Assembly (NCBI RefSeq): GCF_014385165.1
Contig: NZ_JACRTF010000001.1
Span: 2,666,001-2,730,000 of the forward strand
Length of the DNA stretch: 64,000 nt
Reading direction: 5' to 3'
Source of the DNA: Jilunia laotingensis
Lineage (GTDB): Bacteria > Bacteroidota > Bacteroidia > Bacteroidales > Bacteroidaceae
The notes under the pieces were generated by a model that saw only the letters and a list, made by a program, of their open reading frames with translations, made no database searches and was not told the origin of the DNA. Both the position numbers and the translations under genes were made by a program. Below are positions 37,976 to 47,699 of the stretch, piece after piece; the first letter of the stretch is position 1; each line of letters opens with the position of its first letter.

Positions 37976-39814
37976 CTATCTCTTTGCGAGGTCATCATAT
38001 AACTTTTGCAGATATGCCTTCCCTTTATCGAGATTTTCCCCTTTATGCATACCGTCATCCACTGCAATCGCATTCGATTCGCAATTGAACACCACTTCAT
38101 TATCCGGTGTCACCATTCCGAAAGCATTCGGGAATGTGAAGAACGCAAAGTGTGGCGAAGCCGGATTAAGCAGGTTTTTGCTAAATGTAAATTCTTCGTG
38201 CGGTAGTCCCAATTGTCCTAATAAGGTGGCAGCGATATCGGTTTGCGAACCATAAGTTTCGATCTGCTCAGGCTTTTTTACAGCTCCTCCGATGAAGATA
38301 AGAGGTATTTTGTAACGGTCGGAGGACAGGTTGTTGATATCTTCCGGATAGGCTCCCAAATGGTCGGGAACCAATATGACCACTGTATTTTCCCAAAGAG
38401 GAGTCTCCTTGAAACGTCGGATGAAATCTCCTGTACAACTATCCGTATATGCGAAAGCGTTCAGCCGTTTGTTAGCCAGCTTCTGATAAGGAACTTCAAA
38501 TGGTTCATGGCTGCTGGAAGTCTGCATCACCTTAAAGAAAGGCTCTTTCTGAGGTTTGGTCTTCAAATCATCGATCAGGCGGTTGAATACCACATCGTCG
38601 TGTGCCCCCCATTTGCTCAGCCGTTCCGAGACAGGAAAATCCTTGTCGGAGATTATATCCTCCATCCCGGTGGAAACCAGATAAGAGCGCATATTGGTGA
38701 AATCGGCATCCCCGCCGTAATAATATTGGAGATCGTATCCCGCTTCTTTCAAGCTGGCAGGGATGGAAGGTAGATTTTGTGTCTTTCTGGTATATTTCAT
38801 TATGCTCGTTGTTGGCTGTGCCGGATAACCGCTCAGGATAGATACCAATCCACGGTCGGTACGGAAACTGTTGGCAAAGAAATGAGTGAAAAGTACCCCT
38901 TCTTTAGCAAATTTGTCCATATTGACGGCAACACCGGGTTCTCCTCCCAAGGTTTCCATGAGGTGAGATGAGAAACTTTCAAGGACGATCAACAGAATGT
39001 TAGGCCGTTCGGTTGTGAAAAGCTGCGGTATCGAATCTGTCGCTGTTACCGGTTTATCGATCATTTCAGAAAAGAGTGCATCGGCTTTTGCTGCATCCAT
39101 GAAACGGTATTGCTTGTCAAAATCAGCCTGCCGGGAGAAAGAATCCATCAAGCTGAAGGAGGGATTGATGGCAGCATGGTTCAATTTCTGGTCTGCGCTG
39201 AAATAGACCTTCCCCAAGTTCATGGTCGATGCGCTGAAGCCGCCTCGTATCGGAATGAACAACAAGCCGGTGGCAAGCAGCAGTACTCCGGATACGTTCA
39301 ACCTGCGATAGGGTATTTTTAACGGACGTTTTGCGTTGTTAAGTACAAATGAAAATAAGAAATACAGGAACGCGGCATATACTGCCATTGCGAGGACTCC
39401 TCCTAACACCACCCAAACACTGACACTTGCGATGGCATCTTTCGGGGAAGAAAAGAAATAAAACAAAGGAGTGGTGTCGAGTCTGAATCCCCAAAATCCA
39501 TACAGCCCTAGGTCACCGACGAAGATACAGGATAGCAAGATGGACGTGAAGAGAAAATAATATTTCCGAATGTTCCGTATCACTCCCGAATCCGTCCAAG
39601 CCGATGCGATCAGTAGCAATCCGGGGATGGCCGTCAGGTATCCGGCCAACGAAAGATCCAGCGGGAGACCATGCCAGATGACATTGAACCATTCTATCCA
39701 TGACACCTTATTATATAAGGTATGATAATAAGCCATGAAAATCGGCTTTTGCAGAATAAAGATGAATACAAAAAGGAAATAGGTCGTTATAAATTGTATA
39801 AGTCTTCTCTTCAT
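37976..39814 (-). CDS. LTA-synthase-family membrane sulfatase-like enzyme
   Basis: I start at ATG 39814 (MKRRLIQFITTYFLF); a longer upstream frame is antisense to cysK. The 612-aa product has five N-terminal membrane helices and a periplasmic alkaline-phosphatase-type domain. The latter shows the metal-site motifs NILLIVLESFSSHLME, FFANSFRTDRGLVSILSG (nucleophile Thr/Ser region) and VILVPDHLGAYP. In Gram-negatives such enzymes transfer phosphoglycerol or phosphoethanolamine groups onto surface glycans or lipids. It pairs with the PAP2 gene downstream. Confidence 0.9.
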   Translation of the reverse strand: MKRRLIQFITTYFLFVFIFILQKPIFMAYYHTLYNKVSWIEWFNVIWHGLPLDLSLAGYLTAIPGLLLIASAWTDSGVIRNIRKYYFLFTSILLSCIFVGDLGLYGFWGFRLDTTPLFYFFSSPKDAIASVSVWVVLGGVLAMAVYAAFLYFLFSFVLNNAKRPLKIPYRRLNVSGVLLLATGLLFIPIRGGFSASTMNLGKVYFSADQKLNHAAINPSFSLMDSFSRQADFDKQYRFMDAAKADALFSEMIDKPVTATDSIPQLFTTERPNILLIVLESFSSHLMETLGGEPGVAVNMDKFAKEGVLFTHFFANSFRTDRGLVSILSGYPAQPTTSIMKYTRKTQNLPSIPASLKEAGYDLQYYYGGDADFTNMRSYLVSTGMEDIISDKDFPVSERLSKWGAHDDVVFNRLIDDLKTKPQKEPFFKVMQTSSSHEPFEVPYQKLANKRLNAFAYTDSCTGDFIRRFKETPLWENTVVILVPDHLGAYPEDINNLSSDRYKIPLIFIGGAVKKPEQIETYGSQTDIAATLLGQLGLPHEEFTFSKNLLNPASPHFAFFTFPNAFGMVTPDNEVVFNCESNAIAVDDGMHKGENLDKGKAYLQKLYDDLAKR

Positions 39815-39902
39815 ACGATATACTAAAAAAGATTGAACGCAGACAAAGGTACTATACTTTTCTTTATCTTTGCGCATTAACTGATATAAAACAGTGATAA
39901 TT

Positions 39903-40859
39903 ATGAAAAAAGTAGCAAAGAATCTGATTGAATTGATAGGTTCCACACCTATGATGGAACTTGCCGGATATAGCAGCAAGTACCATCTGGAAAGTAATCT
40001 GATTGCCAAATTAGAGTCATTCAATCCGGGCGGTAGCGTGAAAGACCGTGTAGCTCTTTCGATGATCGAGGATGCCGAACAACGGGGGATTCTGAAACCG
40101 GGTGCGACTATTATAGAACCTACCAGCGGAAATACTGGAGTCGGATTGGCCATGGTAGCAACCATTAAGGGGTATCGCCTGATATTGACGATGCCCGAAA
40201 CAATGAGTCTGGAACGTCGTAATTTGCTGAAAGCTTTGGGGGCACAGATTGTCTTGACGGACGGTTCGGAGGGCATGTCGGGTTCCATCGCCAAAGCGCA
40301 GGAGTTGCGGGATATGATATCTGGCGCTGTTATCCTTCAACAATTTGAAAATCCTGCCAACGCGGCTGTCCATGAACGAACCACCGGAGAAGAAATCTGG
40401 AATGATACGGCTGGAGAGATTGCTGCTTTTGTTGCCGGAGTGGGCACGGGTGGAACCATTTGTGGCATAGCACGTGCTTTGAAGAAACATAATCCGGATA
40501 TTTTTGTTTTGGCTGTAGAACCAGCCACTTCCCCCGTTTTGGAGGGAGGCCGCGCTGCTTCTCACCGCATTCAGGGAATCGGTGCTAACTTTGTTCCCAA
40601 GATATATGATGCCTCTTTGGTAGATGAGGTGATGGGAGTGGCTGATGACGATGCCATCCGTACGGGACGGGAGTTGGCGGCAACGGAAGGATTGTTGGCC
40701 GGAATATCGTCCGGAGCGGCTGTTTATGCAGCCAGGAAGTTAGCGGAGCGTTCCGAATTTGCAGGTAGGATGATTGTAACGCTGTTGCCCGATACGGGAG
40801 AACGTTATCTGTCTACCGAATTATATGCATTTGATGCTTATCCGTTGGATGTACAATAA
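39903..40859 (+). CDS. cysK: Cysteine synthase A
   Basis: The product (318 aa from ATG 39903; a GTG start three codons earlier is less likely) is an O-acetylserine sulfhydrylase. PLP-binding Lys is in NPGGSVKDRVA, the substrate loop in EPTSGNTGVGLA, and the phosphate loop in GVGTGGTICGIA. It makes cysteine from O-acetylserine and sulfide. It is divergent from the LTA-synthase-like gene; a TATCTTTG -7 box lies at 39865-39872. Confidence 0.95.
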   Translation: MKKVAKNLIELIGSTPMMELAGYSSKYHLESNLIAKLESFNPGGSVKDRVALSMIEDAEQRGILKPGATIIEPTSGNTGVGLAMVATIKGYRLILTMPETMSLERRNLLKALGAQIVLTDGSEGMSGSIAKAQELRDMISGAVILQQFENPANAAVHERTTGEEIWNDTAGEIAAFVAGVGTGGTICGIARALKKHNPDIFVLAVEPATSPVLEGGRAASHRIQGIGANFVPKIYDASLVDEVMGVADDDAIRTGRELAATEGLLAGISSGAAVYAARKLAERSEFAGRMIVTLLPDTGERYLSTELYAFDAYPLDVQ

Positions 40860-40974
40860 ATGGCCTCCGATCGTAGCCCGCTGCTTTGTCTTTTTCGTAC
40901 GGTGGCGGTTGCTTGACGAACTTTCGGATTTGTTGTCCGAATTATATTAACTCTATAAATACCATTTGAAAGTA

Positions 40975-41796
40975 ATGAAATTCCCATTTACCCTTCTTTT
41001 TCTTCTCCTTTTCTCTTTGACCGTTTCGTCCCAGACTTATCGTGAACTATCAGAGAAAGCGATTGACTATATCGAGGAAGACAGTTTGGCACAGGCAGAA
41101 GACTTCTTGGTGCAAGCCATGAAACTGGAACCTTCCAATCCGCACAATGCTCTGCTTTTTTCCAATCTCGGTTTGGTGCAGCGCAGGCTGGGGCGTTATG
41201 ATGATGCGCTCCAGTCGTATACTTATGCATTAAACATTGCTCCCAATGCTGTTCCTATTTTGTTGGATCGTGCTGCCCTTTTCATGGAAAAAGGCATGAC
41301 AGACCGTGCATATCAGGACTATTGTGAAGTGTTGGATGCCGATAAAGTTAATAAGGAGGCTTTGTTGATGCGAGCATATATTTATGTTATTCGGAGAGAT
41401 TATAAAGCGGCTCATATGGATTATGACCGGTTGCTTGAACTTGACCCTCAGAGTTACAGTGGCCGTCTCGGCTTGGCCACGCTCGAACAGAAAGAAGGCA
41501 AATTTCGTGAAGCCCTTGAGTTGATAAATAAGTTGCTGGTTGAAGAACCGGAGGATGCAACTCTATATGTCGCCCGTGCCGATGTGGAACGAGAGATGGA
41601 GCATCTTGAATTGGCGTTGGTCGATCTTGATGAAGCCATTCGTCTTTCTCCCCAGATGGCTGATGCTTATTTGTTGCGCGGAGATATTTATCTGGTTCAA
41701 AAAAAGAAAGTGCTTGCCCGGGCGGATTTTGAAAAGGCGCTTTCGCTCGGTGTGCCTCGGGCCGACTTATACGAGAAGTTGCAACAGTGTAAGTAG
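40975..41796 (+). CDS. Exported tetratricopeptide-repeat protein
   Basis: The product is 273 aa from ATG 40975 (a TTG three codons upstream is possible). It starts with a signal peptide (MKFPFTLLFLLLFSLTVSS) and is then almost entirely TPR helices, about seven repeats, for example LFSNLGLVQRRLGRYDDALQ and DAYLLRGDIYLVQKKKVLAR. It should be a periplasmic scaffold for protein interactions; partners are unknown. It is followed by an intergenic 23-bp repeat array. Confidence 0.85.
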   Translation: MKFPFTLLFLLLFSLTVSSQTYRELSEKAIDYIEEDSLAQAEDFLVQAMKLEPSNPHNALLFSNLGLVQRRLGRYDDALQSYTYALNIAPNAVPILLDRAALFMEKGMTDRAYQDYCEVLDADKVNKEALLMRAYIYVIRRDYKAAHMDYDRLLELDPQSYSGRLGLATLEQKEGKFREALELINKLLVEEPEDATLYVARADVEREMEHLELALVDLDEAIRLSPQMADAYLLRGDIYLVQKKKVLARADFEKALSLGVPRADLYEKLQQCK

Positions 41797-41895
41797 TAGT
41801 ATGGTTGGACTTCTTTATAACCGCTGTTCCGGATATTGCAAACTAATCAATGCCAAAGTAGGAAGAGAGGTTGTGTTCCCTTTAAAGCTCCGTTG

Positions 41896-41987
41896 TTAAA
41901 CATGGGGATGTTTCACTGTTAAACATCCCCATGTCTAACAGTCATACATGCCCATGTTTCACTGTTAGACATCCCCATGTTTGACAA
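41896..41987. repeat. Four tandem 23-bp repeats with palindromic core
   Basis: Units start at 41896, 41919, 41942 and 41965. Each has a core related to ACATCCCCATGT or its reverse complement (first unit ACATGGGGATGT), then a TTTCACTG/TCTAACAG tail. The rest of the 41797-42149 gap holds no gene. Confidence 0.8.
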
Positions 41988-42149
41988 TGTATCTTCTGAA
42001 GATAAAATATCTCTCTCCCCGGTTTATCGTACGTTCCTCTTTATCCAGGAATAGATAGCTTAGCTTGTGGTAACCTCAATCTGATGAACGAATACTCACC
42101 GAGTAGTTACCACAGGCTGTCTGTACTAGTAAGATATATGATATTAATC

Positions 42150-43961
42150 CTATACAAATTGTCGGATGAGTTCCACAAAATCCTTACCGTATTTTTTCTT
42201 TTTGTATTCGGTGATACCACTGATTGCTCCGAAGGCTTCCAAGGTTGTAGGGCGGGATAAGTTCAGTTGATGTAGCACTTTGTCCGATAAAACGATGTAA
42301 GGCGGCAGCATCTCTTCGTCTGCCAATTGTTTGCGGAGGGCCCGTAATTCTTCGAAGAGTTCTCTGCTTTCTCCCGCTTCGATACCCAATGGAAGCTCCT
42401 TGTTGACGGGCGTTTTTCTTCTACTTCCTTTTCTATTGGAAATATTCTTTTCTTCTCTTTTAATAGTTACAAGCATGGCTTTCTCACGTCCGAAAAGTAC
42501 GTTCGTTCCATTTTCCGTAATCTTCAAATGATTTTTTTCGTTGTAAGCTATTTCGAAGTATCCCAGTTGTAGCATCTGTAGGAGATAGTCCTGCCAATCG
42601 CGGGAAGGAATTTCTCTTCCTGCACCGAAAGTTTTTAACTTATCGTATCCTCTGTTCATCACTTCCGGAGTATACATTCCACGCAGGATATCTATCAACA
42701 TTCCCTGTCCTGCCTGCTGGTCGGTACGAACGATGGCACTTAATGCTTTTTGTACGATAACACTCCCATCGAAACGTTCGCGAGGATTCCTACACACATC
42801 ACAATTTCCGCAATCACATTTGGCAGTCTCACTGAAGTAGCTTAATAAAATCCTCCGTCGGCAAATGTCTGCTTCGGCATATTGTTGCATCCGGTTCAAC
42901 TTTTCCATGTTGATGTCCTGTTGCTTGCTGTCCATTGCGAACTTAGTCAGTAATATGAGATCCTCCAGCGAATAAAAAAGGATTGTTTCGCTAGGCAAGC
43001 CATCCCTGCCTGCGCGTCCTATCTCCTGGTAAAAACTCTCTATGCTTTTAGGAAGATTGTAATGTACCACCCATCGGACATTTGATTTGTCTATTCCCAT
43101 TCCAAAAGCGATTGTTGCACAGACTACCTGTACGCGATCATTGATGAAATCCTCTTGTGCCTGGTTACGCTTTTCAGCCCCCATCCCTGCATGATAGTAG
43201 GCACAGTTTATTCCATTGTCGGACAACTCCTCTGCTATTTCTTCCGTCTTTTTTCTACTCAGGCAATAGATGATTCCGCTTTGCTCTGGGTGGCGGTCTA
43301 TCAATTCCAGAATCGTTTTTATCTTCTCCTTCTTCTTGTAGTTCTTTTTGACTGCCAGACTTAAGTTGGGGCGGTCGAAGCTGGAAATGAATATCCGTGG
43401 ATTTTGCAAATGCATTTGCCGGATGATGTCTTCCCGGGTTATTTTGTCGGCAGTAGCGGTTAAGGCAATGACGGGTATGTCGGGGAATTTTTCTTTCAAT
43501 ATGCCGATTTGCGTATATTCGGGCCGGAAATCGTGTCCCCATTGCGATATGCAGTGAGCTTCATCAATGGCGAACAGAGAGATTGACATATCACGGAAAA
43601 GGTAATCTACTTCGTTTATTAACTTTTCAGGAGATATGTAGAGTAATTTCAGTTTGCCTTCTATGCAGGCACGGCGCAGGTTAGCACTTTCTGTTTCATC
43701 TATACTGCTGTTCAATGCCCCCGCAGCTATCCCGTTGGCACGGAGAGCTTCTACCTGATCTTTCATTAATGAGATCAATGGAGATACCACCACAGCGGTA
43801 CCTTCACTAAGAAGGGCCGGTAGTTGGTAACAGATCGATTTGCCTCCTCCAGTCGGCATCAAAACCAAACTGTCTTTATGGTTCAACAAGTTTTCAATAA
43901 TCTCTTTTTGTAAAGGTCGGAAACTATCGTAACCGAAATATGTTTTGAGGGTTTGAATCAT
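42150..43961 (-). CDS. recQ: ATP-dependent DNA helicase RecQ
   Basis: The 603-aa product has a Walker A (MPTGGGKSICYQLPAL), a DEAH box (FAIDEAHCISQWGHDFRPEY), motif VI region (GIDKSNVRWVVHYNLP and QEIGRAGRDG), the zinc-binding cysteines (CRRRILLSY..CDCGNCDVC), a winged helix, and a C-terminal HRDC domain (about 530-603). It unwinds DNA in recombination and repair. It is convergent with the TPR gene across the repeat array. A TAnnTTTG-type box on the minus strand is at 43985-43992. Confidence 0.96.
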   Translation of the reverse strand: MIQTLKTYFGYDSFRPLQKEIIENLLNHKDSLVLMPTGGGKSICYQLPALLSEGTAVVVSPLISLMKDQVEALRANGIAAGALNSSIDETESANLRRACIEGKLKLLYISPEKLINEVDYLFRDMSISLFAIDEAHCISQWGHDFRPEYTQIGILKEKFPDIPVIALTATADKITREDIIRQMHLQNPRIFISSFDRPNLSLAVKKNYKKKEKIKTILELIDRHPEQSGIIYCLSRKKTEEIAEELSDNGINCAYYHAGMGAEKRNQAQEDFINDRVQVVCATIAFGMGIDKSNVRWVVHYNLPKSIESFYQEIGRAGRDGLPSETILFYSLEDLILLTKFAMDSKQQDINMEKLNRMQQYAEADICRRRILLSYFSETAKCDCGNCDVCRNPRERFDGSVIVQKALSAIVRTDQQAGQGMLIDILRGMYTPEVMNRGYDKLKTFGAGREIPSRDWQDYLLQMLQLGYFEIAYNEKNHLKITENGTNVLFGREKAMLVTIKREEKNISNRKGSRRKTPVNKELPLGIEAGESRELFEELRALRKQLADEEMLPPYIVLSDKVLHQLNLSRPTTLEAFGAISGITEYKKKKYGKDFVELIRQFV

Positions 43962-44253
43962 GAGCGATATTTTGGATATGTTTGCAAAGGTACTATTTTC
44001 TTTGATCTATCATGGAATAATCATCACAACTTGATCATAAAATTACTTCATATGTGAACGTAAACGATGTGATCGAAAGTTAAATATTCTTATTATATAC
44101 CTTTCCGGTGCTTTTTTTCATTGATTTGGTTGTTTAGTTACAAAAAATGTACACTTAATTCTTGTATATTTGGAAAGAATGTACGAAATTTGTAACATCT
44201 AACGTTGCAGTGATGTAGCGATAATTAAAAATGAACCCTAACCAGTTAATTCA

Positions 44254-44721
44254 ATGAGTGATTTAGAAAACAGAAAACAGGAAGAAACTCCTAAAAAACG
44301 TCCTTATAACTTAAGGGAAAAGAAGGAGAAAAAGGCTGCTTACCGTTCTTTGATAAGGCCGGAACTTGCAGACGAATTATACGATAAGATACTGAGTATC
44401 GTTGTCGTACAGAAGAAGTACAGAGACCCTGACTATTCAGCAAAAGATTTGGCTAAAGAGTTGAAAACAAATACTCGTTATTTGTCCGCTGTCGTCAACT
44501 CTCGTTTCGGCCAGAATTATTCTTGTTTATTGAATGAATACAGAGTAAAAGATGCTTTGCATTTGTTGACAGACAAGAGATATGCTGACAAAAATGTAGA
44601 AGAAATTAGTGCAATGGTTGGGTTTGCCAATCGTCAATCTTTTTATGCAGCTTTCTATAAGAATGTTGGAGAAACCCCGAATGGCTATCGTAAAAAACAT
44701 TTGGAAAACAATAAAAAGTAA
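44254..44721 (+). CDS. AraC-type helix-turn-helix regulator
   Basis: The 155-aa product has a Lys/Glu-rich N-terminus (residues 1-35) and a C-terminal AraC DNA-binding domain with two helix-turn-helix units: YSAKDLAKELKTNTRYLSAV and VEEISAMVGFANRQSFYAAF, ending in GETPNGYRK. No ligand domain is present, so it resembles the output half of a larger regulator. Target unknown; the terminator at 44747 separates it from the peptidase gene downstream. Confidence 0.85.
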   Translation: MSDLENRKQEETPKKRPYNLREKKEKKAAYRSLIRPELADELYDKILSIVVVQKKYRDPDYSAKDLAKELKTNTRYLSAVVNSRFGQNYSCLLNEYRVKDALHLLTDKRYADKNVEEISAMVGFANRQSFYAAFYKNVGETPNGYRKKHLENNKK

Positions 44722-44746
44722 TTGTACAATTTAATGTTGAATAAAA

Positions 44747-44786
44747 GGAAATATTCCGGGTGTAAGACTCGGGATACTTCCTTTTC
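44747..44786 (+). terminator. Terminator after the AraC-type gene
   Basis: GGAA.TAT.CCG and CGG.ATA.TTCC pair around a loop, then CTTTTCATG. A moderately strong stem. Confidence 0.55.
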
Positions 44787-44834
44787 ATGTTTTTATAAAT
44801 AAAAATCCTCAAATTATCTTATATACGTTTACTT

Positions 44835-46886
44835 ATGAAAAAACATTTTATTATTTCGATGGCAGCTACGGTTACTATGCTTACAGCATGTGGCGGGGCT
44901 CAAAAAACAACAACTGCGAAGGCAGATAAATTTGATTACACTGTGGAACAATTTGCTGATTTACAAATGTTGCGTTACCGGGTTCCCGGATTCGAGGACC
45001 TGTCGCTAAAACAAAAAGAGCTGGTTTATTACCTGACCGAGGCTGCCCAGCAGGGTCGTGATATCCTTTACGATCAGAATGGAAAGTACAACCTCCGTAT
45101 CCGCAGAATGCTGGAAGCAATCTACACCGACTACAAAGGTGATAAGAATACCGACGACTTTAAGAATATGGAAGTCTATCTCAAGCGAGTATGGTTTTCC
45201 AATGGTATCCACCACCATTATGGTTCGGAAAAGTTTGTTCCCGGTTTTTCTCAGGATTTCCTGAGACAAGCTGTATTAAGTCTGGATGCCTCCCAACTTC
45301 CATTGGCAGAAGGGCAAACGGTGGAGCAGTTCTGTGATGAAATATTTCCTGTGATATTCGATCCAAAAATTATGCCTAAACGTGTGAATCAGGCAGATGG
45401 TGAAGACTTGGTTCTGACTTCTGCAAGTAATTACTACGATGGGGTTACTCAAGCTGAAGCGGAGGCATTTTACGGGAAGATGAAAGACCCGAAGGATGAA
45501 ACTCCCATCTCTTATGGCTTAAATAGCCGATTGGTTAAGGAGGACGGTATTATTCAGGAGAAAGTGTGGAAAGTCGGTGGACTTTATACACAAGCTATTG
45601 AAAAGATTGTTTATTGGCTGAAGAAAGCTGAAGGAGTGGCCGAAGATGAAGCACAGAAAGCCGCAATTGGTAAGCTGATCGAATTCTATGAAACGGGTGA
45701 CCTGAAAACATTCGATGAATATGCCATCTTGTGGGTGAAGGATTTGAATTCTCGTATTGATTTCGTGAACGGTTTTACAGAAAGTTATGGCGATCCGCTC
45801 GGGATAAAAGCCAGTTGGGAGTCTCTCGTTAACTTCAAGGATTTGGATGCGACACGTCGTACGGAAACTATCAGTGGTAATGCGCAATGGTTTGAAGATC
45901 ATTCACCGGTAGATGCACAGTTCAAGAAAGACAAAGTGAAAGGTGTTACTGCGAAAGTCATTACAGCCGCTATTCTTGGTGGTGATCTCTATCCATCCAC
46001 GGCTATTGGCATTAATTTGCCCAATGCAAACTGGATACGCGCACATCATGGTTCTAAATCCGTGACGATTGGCAACATAACGGACGCATATAATAAAGCA
46101 TCTCATGGCAATGGTTTCGTAGAAGAATTTGCTTATAGCGATGCCGAGAAACAACTTATTGATAAATATGGTGACCTTACCGGTGAATTGCATACCGACC
46201 TGCATGAATGTTTGGGGCACGGTTCGGGCAAGTTGCTTCCGGGAGTCGATCCGGACGCCTTGAAAGCGCATGGTTCGACAATCGAAGAAGCACGTGCTGA
46301 TCTTTTCGGATTGTATTATGTTGCAGATCCCAAACTGGTGGAACTTGGTCTTACTCCTGATGCAGATGCCTATAAAGCTGAGTATTACAGTTACTTGATG
46401 AACGGCCTGATGACCCAGCTTGTACGTATCGAACCGGGCAACAGTGTGGAAGAAGCGCACATGCGTAATCGCCAGCTCATTGCTCGTTGGGTGTTTGAAA
46501 AGGGCGCTCCTGATAAAGTGGTGGAACTGGTGAAAAAGGATGGAAAAACTTATGTCAAAGTGAATGATTATGACAAGGTGCGTCAACTCTTTGGAGAGTT
46601 GTTGTCTGAAATCCAGCGAATCAAGTCTACCGGTGATTATGAAGCTGCCCGTGCTTTGGTAGAAAACTATGCAGTGAAAGTTGATCCTGTTCTCCATGCT
46701 GAGATTCTGGAACGTTATAAGAAGTTGAACCTGGCTCCGTACAAAGGGTTTGTCAATCCGAAATATGAAGCTGTAATAGATGAAAATGGAAACATTACCG
46801 ATATAACCGTTTCCTATGATGAAGGGTATGCAGAACAGATGTTGCGCTATAGCAAAGATTATTCTCCACTACCGGACGTGAATTAA
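44835..46886 (+). CDS. Dipeptidyl-peptidase III (M49), lipoprotein
   Basis: The 683-aa product has a lipoprotein signal (MLTACGG, Cys about 19) and the M49 zinc motifs HECLGH (about residue 455) and EEARAD (about 483), the version found in the Bacteroides DPP III. It removes N-terminal dipeptides from oligopeptides, probably in the periplasm or at the outer membrane. Length and motif spacing match the family. It is preceded by the AraC-type gene and followed by an inverted repeat and the AlkD-like gene. Confidence 0.93.
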   Translation: MKKHFIISMAATVTMLTACGGAQKTTTAKADKFDYTVEQFADLQMLRYRVPGFEDLSLKQKELVYYLTEAAQQGRDILYDQNGKYNLRIRRMLEAIYTDYKGDKNTDDFKNMEVYLKRVWFSNGIHHHYGSEKFVPGFSQDFLRQAVLSLDASQLPLAEGQTVEQFCDEIFPVIFDPKIMPKRVNQADGEDLVLTSASNYYDGVTQAEAEAFYGKMKDPKDETPISYGLNSRLVKEDGIIQEKVWKVGGLYTQAIEKIVYWLKKAEGVAEDEAQKAAIGKLIEFYETGDLKTFDEYAILWVKDLNSRIDFVNGFTESYGDPLGIKASWESLVNFKDLDATRRTETISGNAQWFEDHSPVDAQFKKDKVKGVTAKVITAAILGGDLYPSTAIGINLPNANWIRAHHGSKSVTIGNITDAYNKASHGNGFVEEFAYSDAEKQLIDKYGDLTGELHTDLHECLGHGSGKLLPGVDPDALKAHGSTIEEARADLFGLYYVADPKLVELGLTPDADAYKAEYYSYLMNGLMTQLVRIEPGNSVEEAHMRNRQLIARWVFEKGAPDKVVELVKKDGKTYVKVNDYDKVRQLFGELLSEIQRIKSTGDYEAARALVENYAVKVDPVLHAEILERYKKLNLAPYKGFVNPKYEAVIDENGNITDITVSYDEGYAEQMLRYSKDYSPLPDVN

Positions 46887-46894
46887 GAAGAAAG

Positions 46895-46960
46895 AATTAA
46901 GAAGGGAGAGTGAAGAAGGGAGAATTGAGATAAGGAGAACTTCCTTTTTCACTCTTAATT
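46895..46960. repeat. Inverted repeat between dpp3 and the AlkD-like gene
   Basis: AATTAAGA..AGAGTGAA..GAAGG and CTTCC..TTCACTCT..TTAATT pair around a short loop. It is A/G-rich on one side, and could be a transcription end or a repeated intergenic element of the genome. Confidence 0.55.
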
Positions 46961-46968
46961 ATTTTATT

Positions 46969-47628
46969 ATGTTGGATATAAAAGAACAATTAAAAGATAT
47001 CAAGACGCAACTCCGTTTATCAATGAATGGAGTCGTATCACAAAGTATGCGTGAAAAAGGCATAAACTATAAACTCAATTTCGGAGTTGAGCTGCCACGT
47101 ATAAAGAGTATTGCTGCTTCTTTCGAGAAGAACCATGATTTGGCTCAGGCTCTTTGGAAAGAAGACATTCGTGAGTGCAAGATACTTGCCGGATTGTTGC
47201 AGCCGATAGAAACCTTTTATCCTGAAATTGCCGATATTTGGGTTGAGAATATGCCTACTATGGAAATAGCAGAACTTACATGCATGAATCTTTTCCAGAA
47301 TTTGCCCTATGCTCCTGCTAAATCTTTCCAATGGATTGCTGCAGAGGAAGAATATGCGCAGATTTGCGGTTATCTTACCATTGCCAGATTATTGGTGAAA
47401 AAGGGAGATATGACGGAGCGGGTTGCTGGTGAATTTCTTGATCAGGCCATCTCTGCAGTGCTTTCCGGTAGTTATCGTGTGCGCAATTCGGCCATGTTGG
47501 CTATCCGTAAATATATGCAACACAGCGAAGAACATGCTTTTCAAGTATGTAGATTGGTGGAGGGGATGAAAGACTCTACAGTCGAAGCAGAGCAGGTTCT
47601 GTATAGCATGGTAAAGGAGGAAGTTTAA
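46969..47628 (+). CDS. DNA alkylation repair (AlkD-like) HEAT-repeat protein
   Basis: The 219-aa product is helical throughout with HEAT-like repeats and a size close to AlkD-type DNA glycosylases, which remove alkylated bases without flipping them. Segments such as VELPRIKSIAASFEKNHDLA, DIWVENMPTMEIAELTCMNL and SGSYRVRNSAMLAIRKYMQ fit the family. I cannot confirm the catalytic Asp, so enzyme activity is likely rather than shown. It stands alone, followed after 70 nt by the Fur-type gene. Confidence 0.75.
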   Translation: MLDIKEQLKDIKTQLRLSMNGVVSQSMREKGINYKLNFGVELPRIKSIAASFEKNHDLAQALWKEDIRECKILAGLLQPIETFYPEIADIWVENMPTMEIAELTCMNLFQNLPYAPAKSFQWIAAEEEYAQICGYLTIARLLVKKGDMTERVAGEFLDQAISAVLSGSYRVRNSAMLAIRKYMQHSEEHAFQVCRLVEGMKDSTVEAEQVLYSMVKEEV

Positions 47629-47699
47629 AAAAACTTCCCTTTATCATTTGCTTTCTACAAAAAAGGCTTAACTTTGTTGGCGCAAATTTTGTGCCGATA

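Noticed and set aside
39815..40294. N-terminal extension of the LTA-synthase-like frame
   Set aside because: It is antisense to cysK and not hydrophobic as the family's N-terminus should be; the membrane helices begin at the ATG at 39814.
41896..41987. CRISPR array
   Set aside because: The 23-bp repeats are contiguous without spacers and no cas gene is near; the same applies to 53771-53880.
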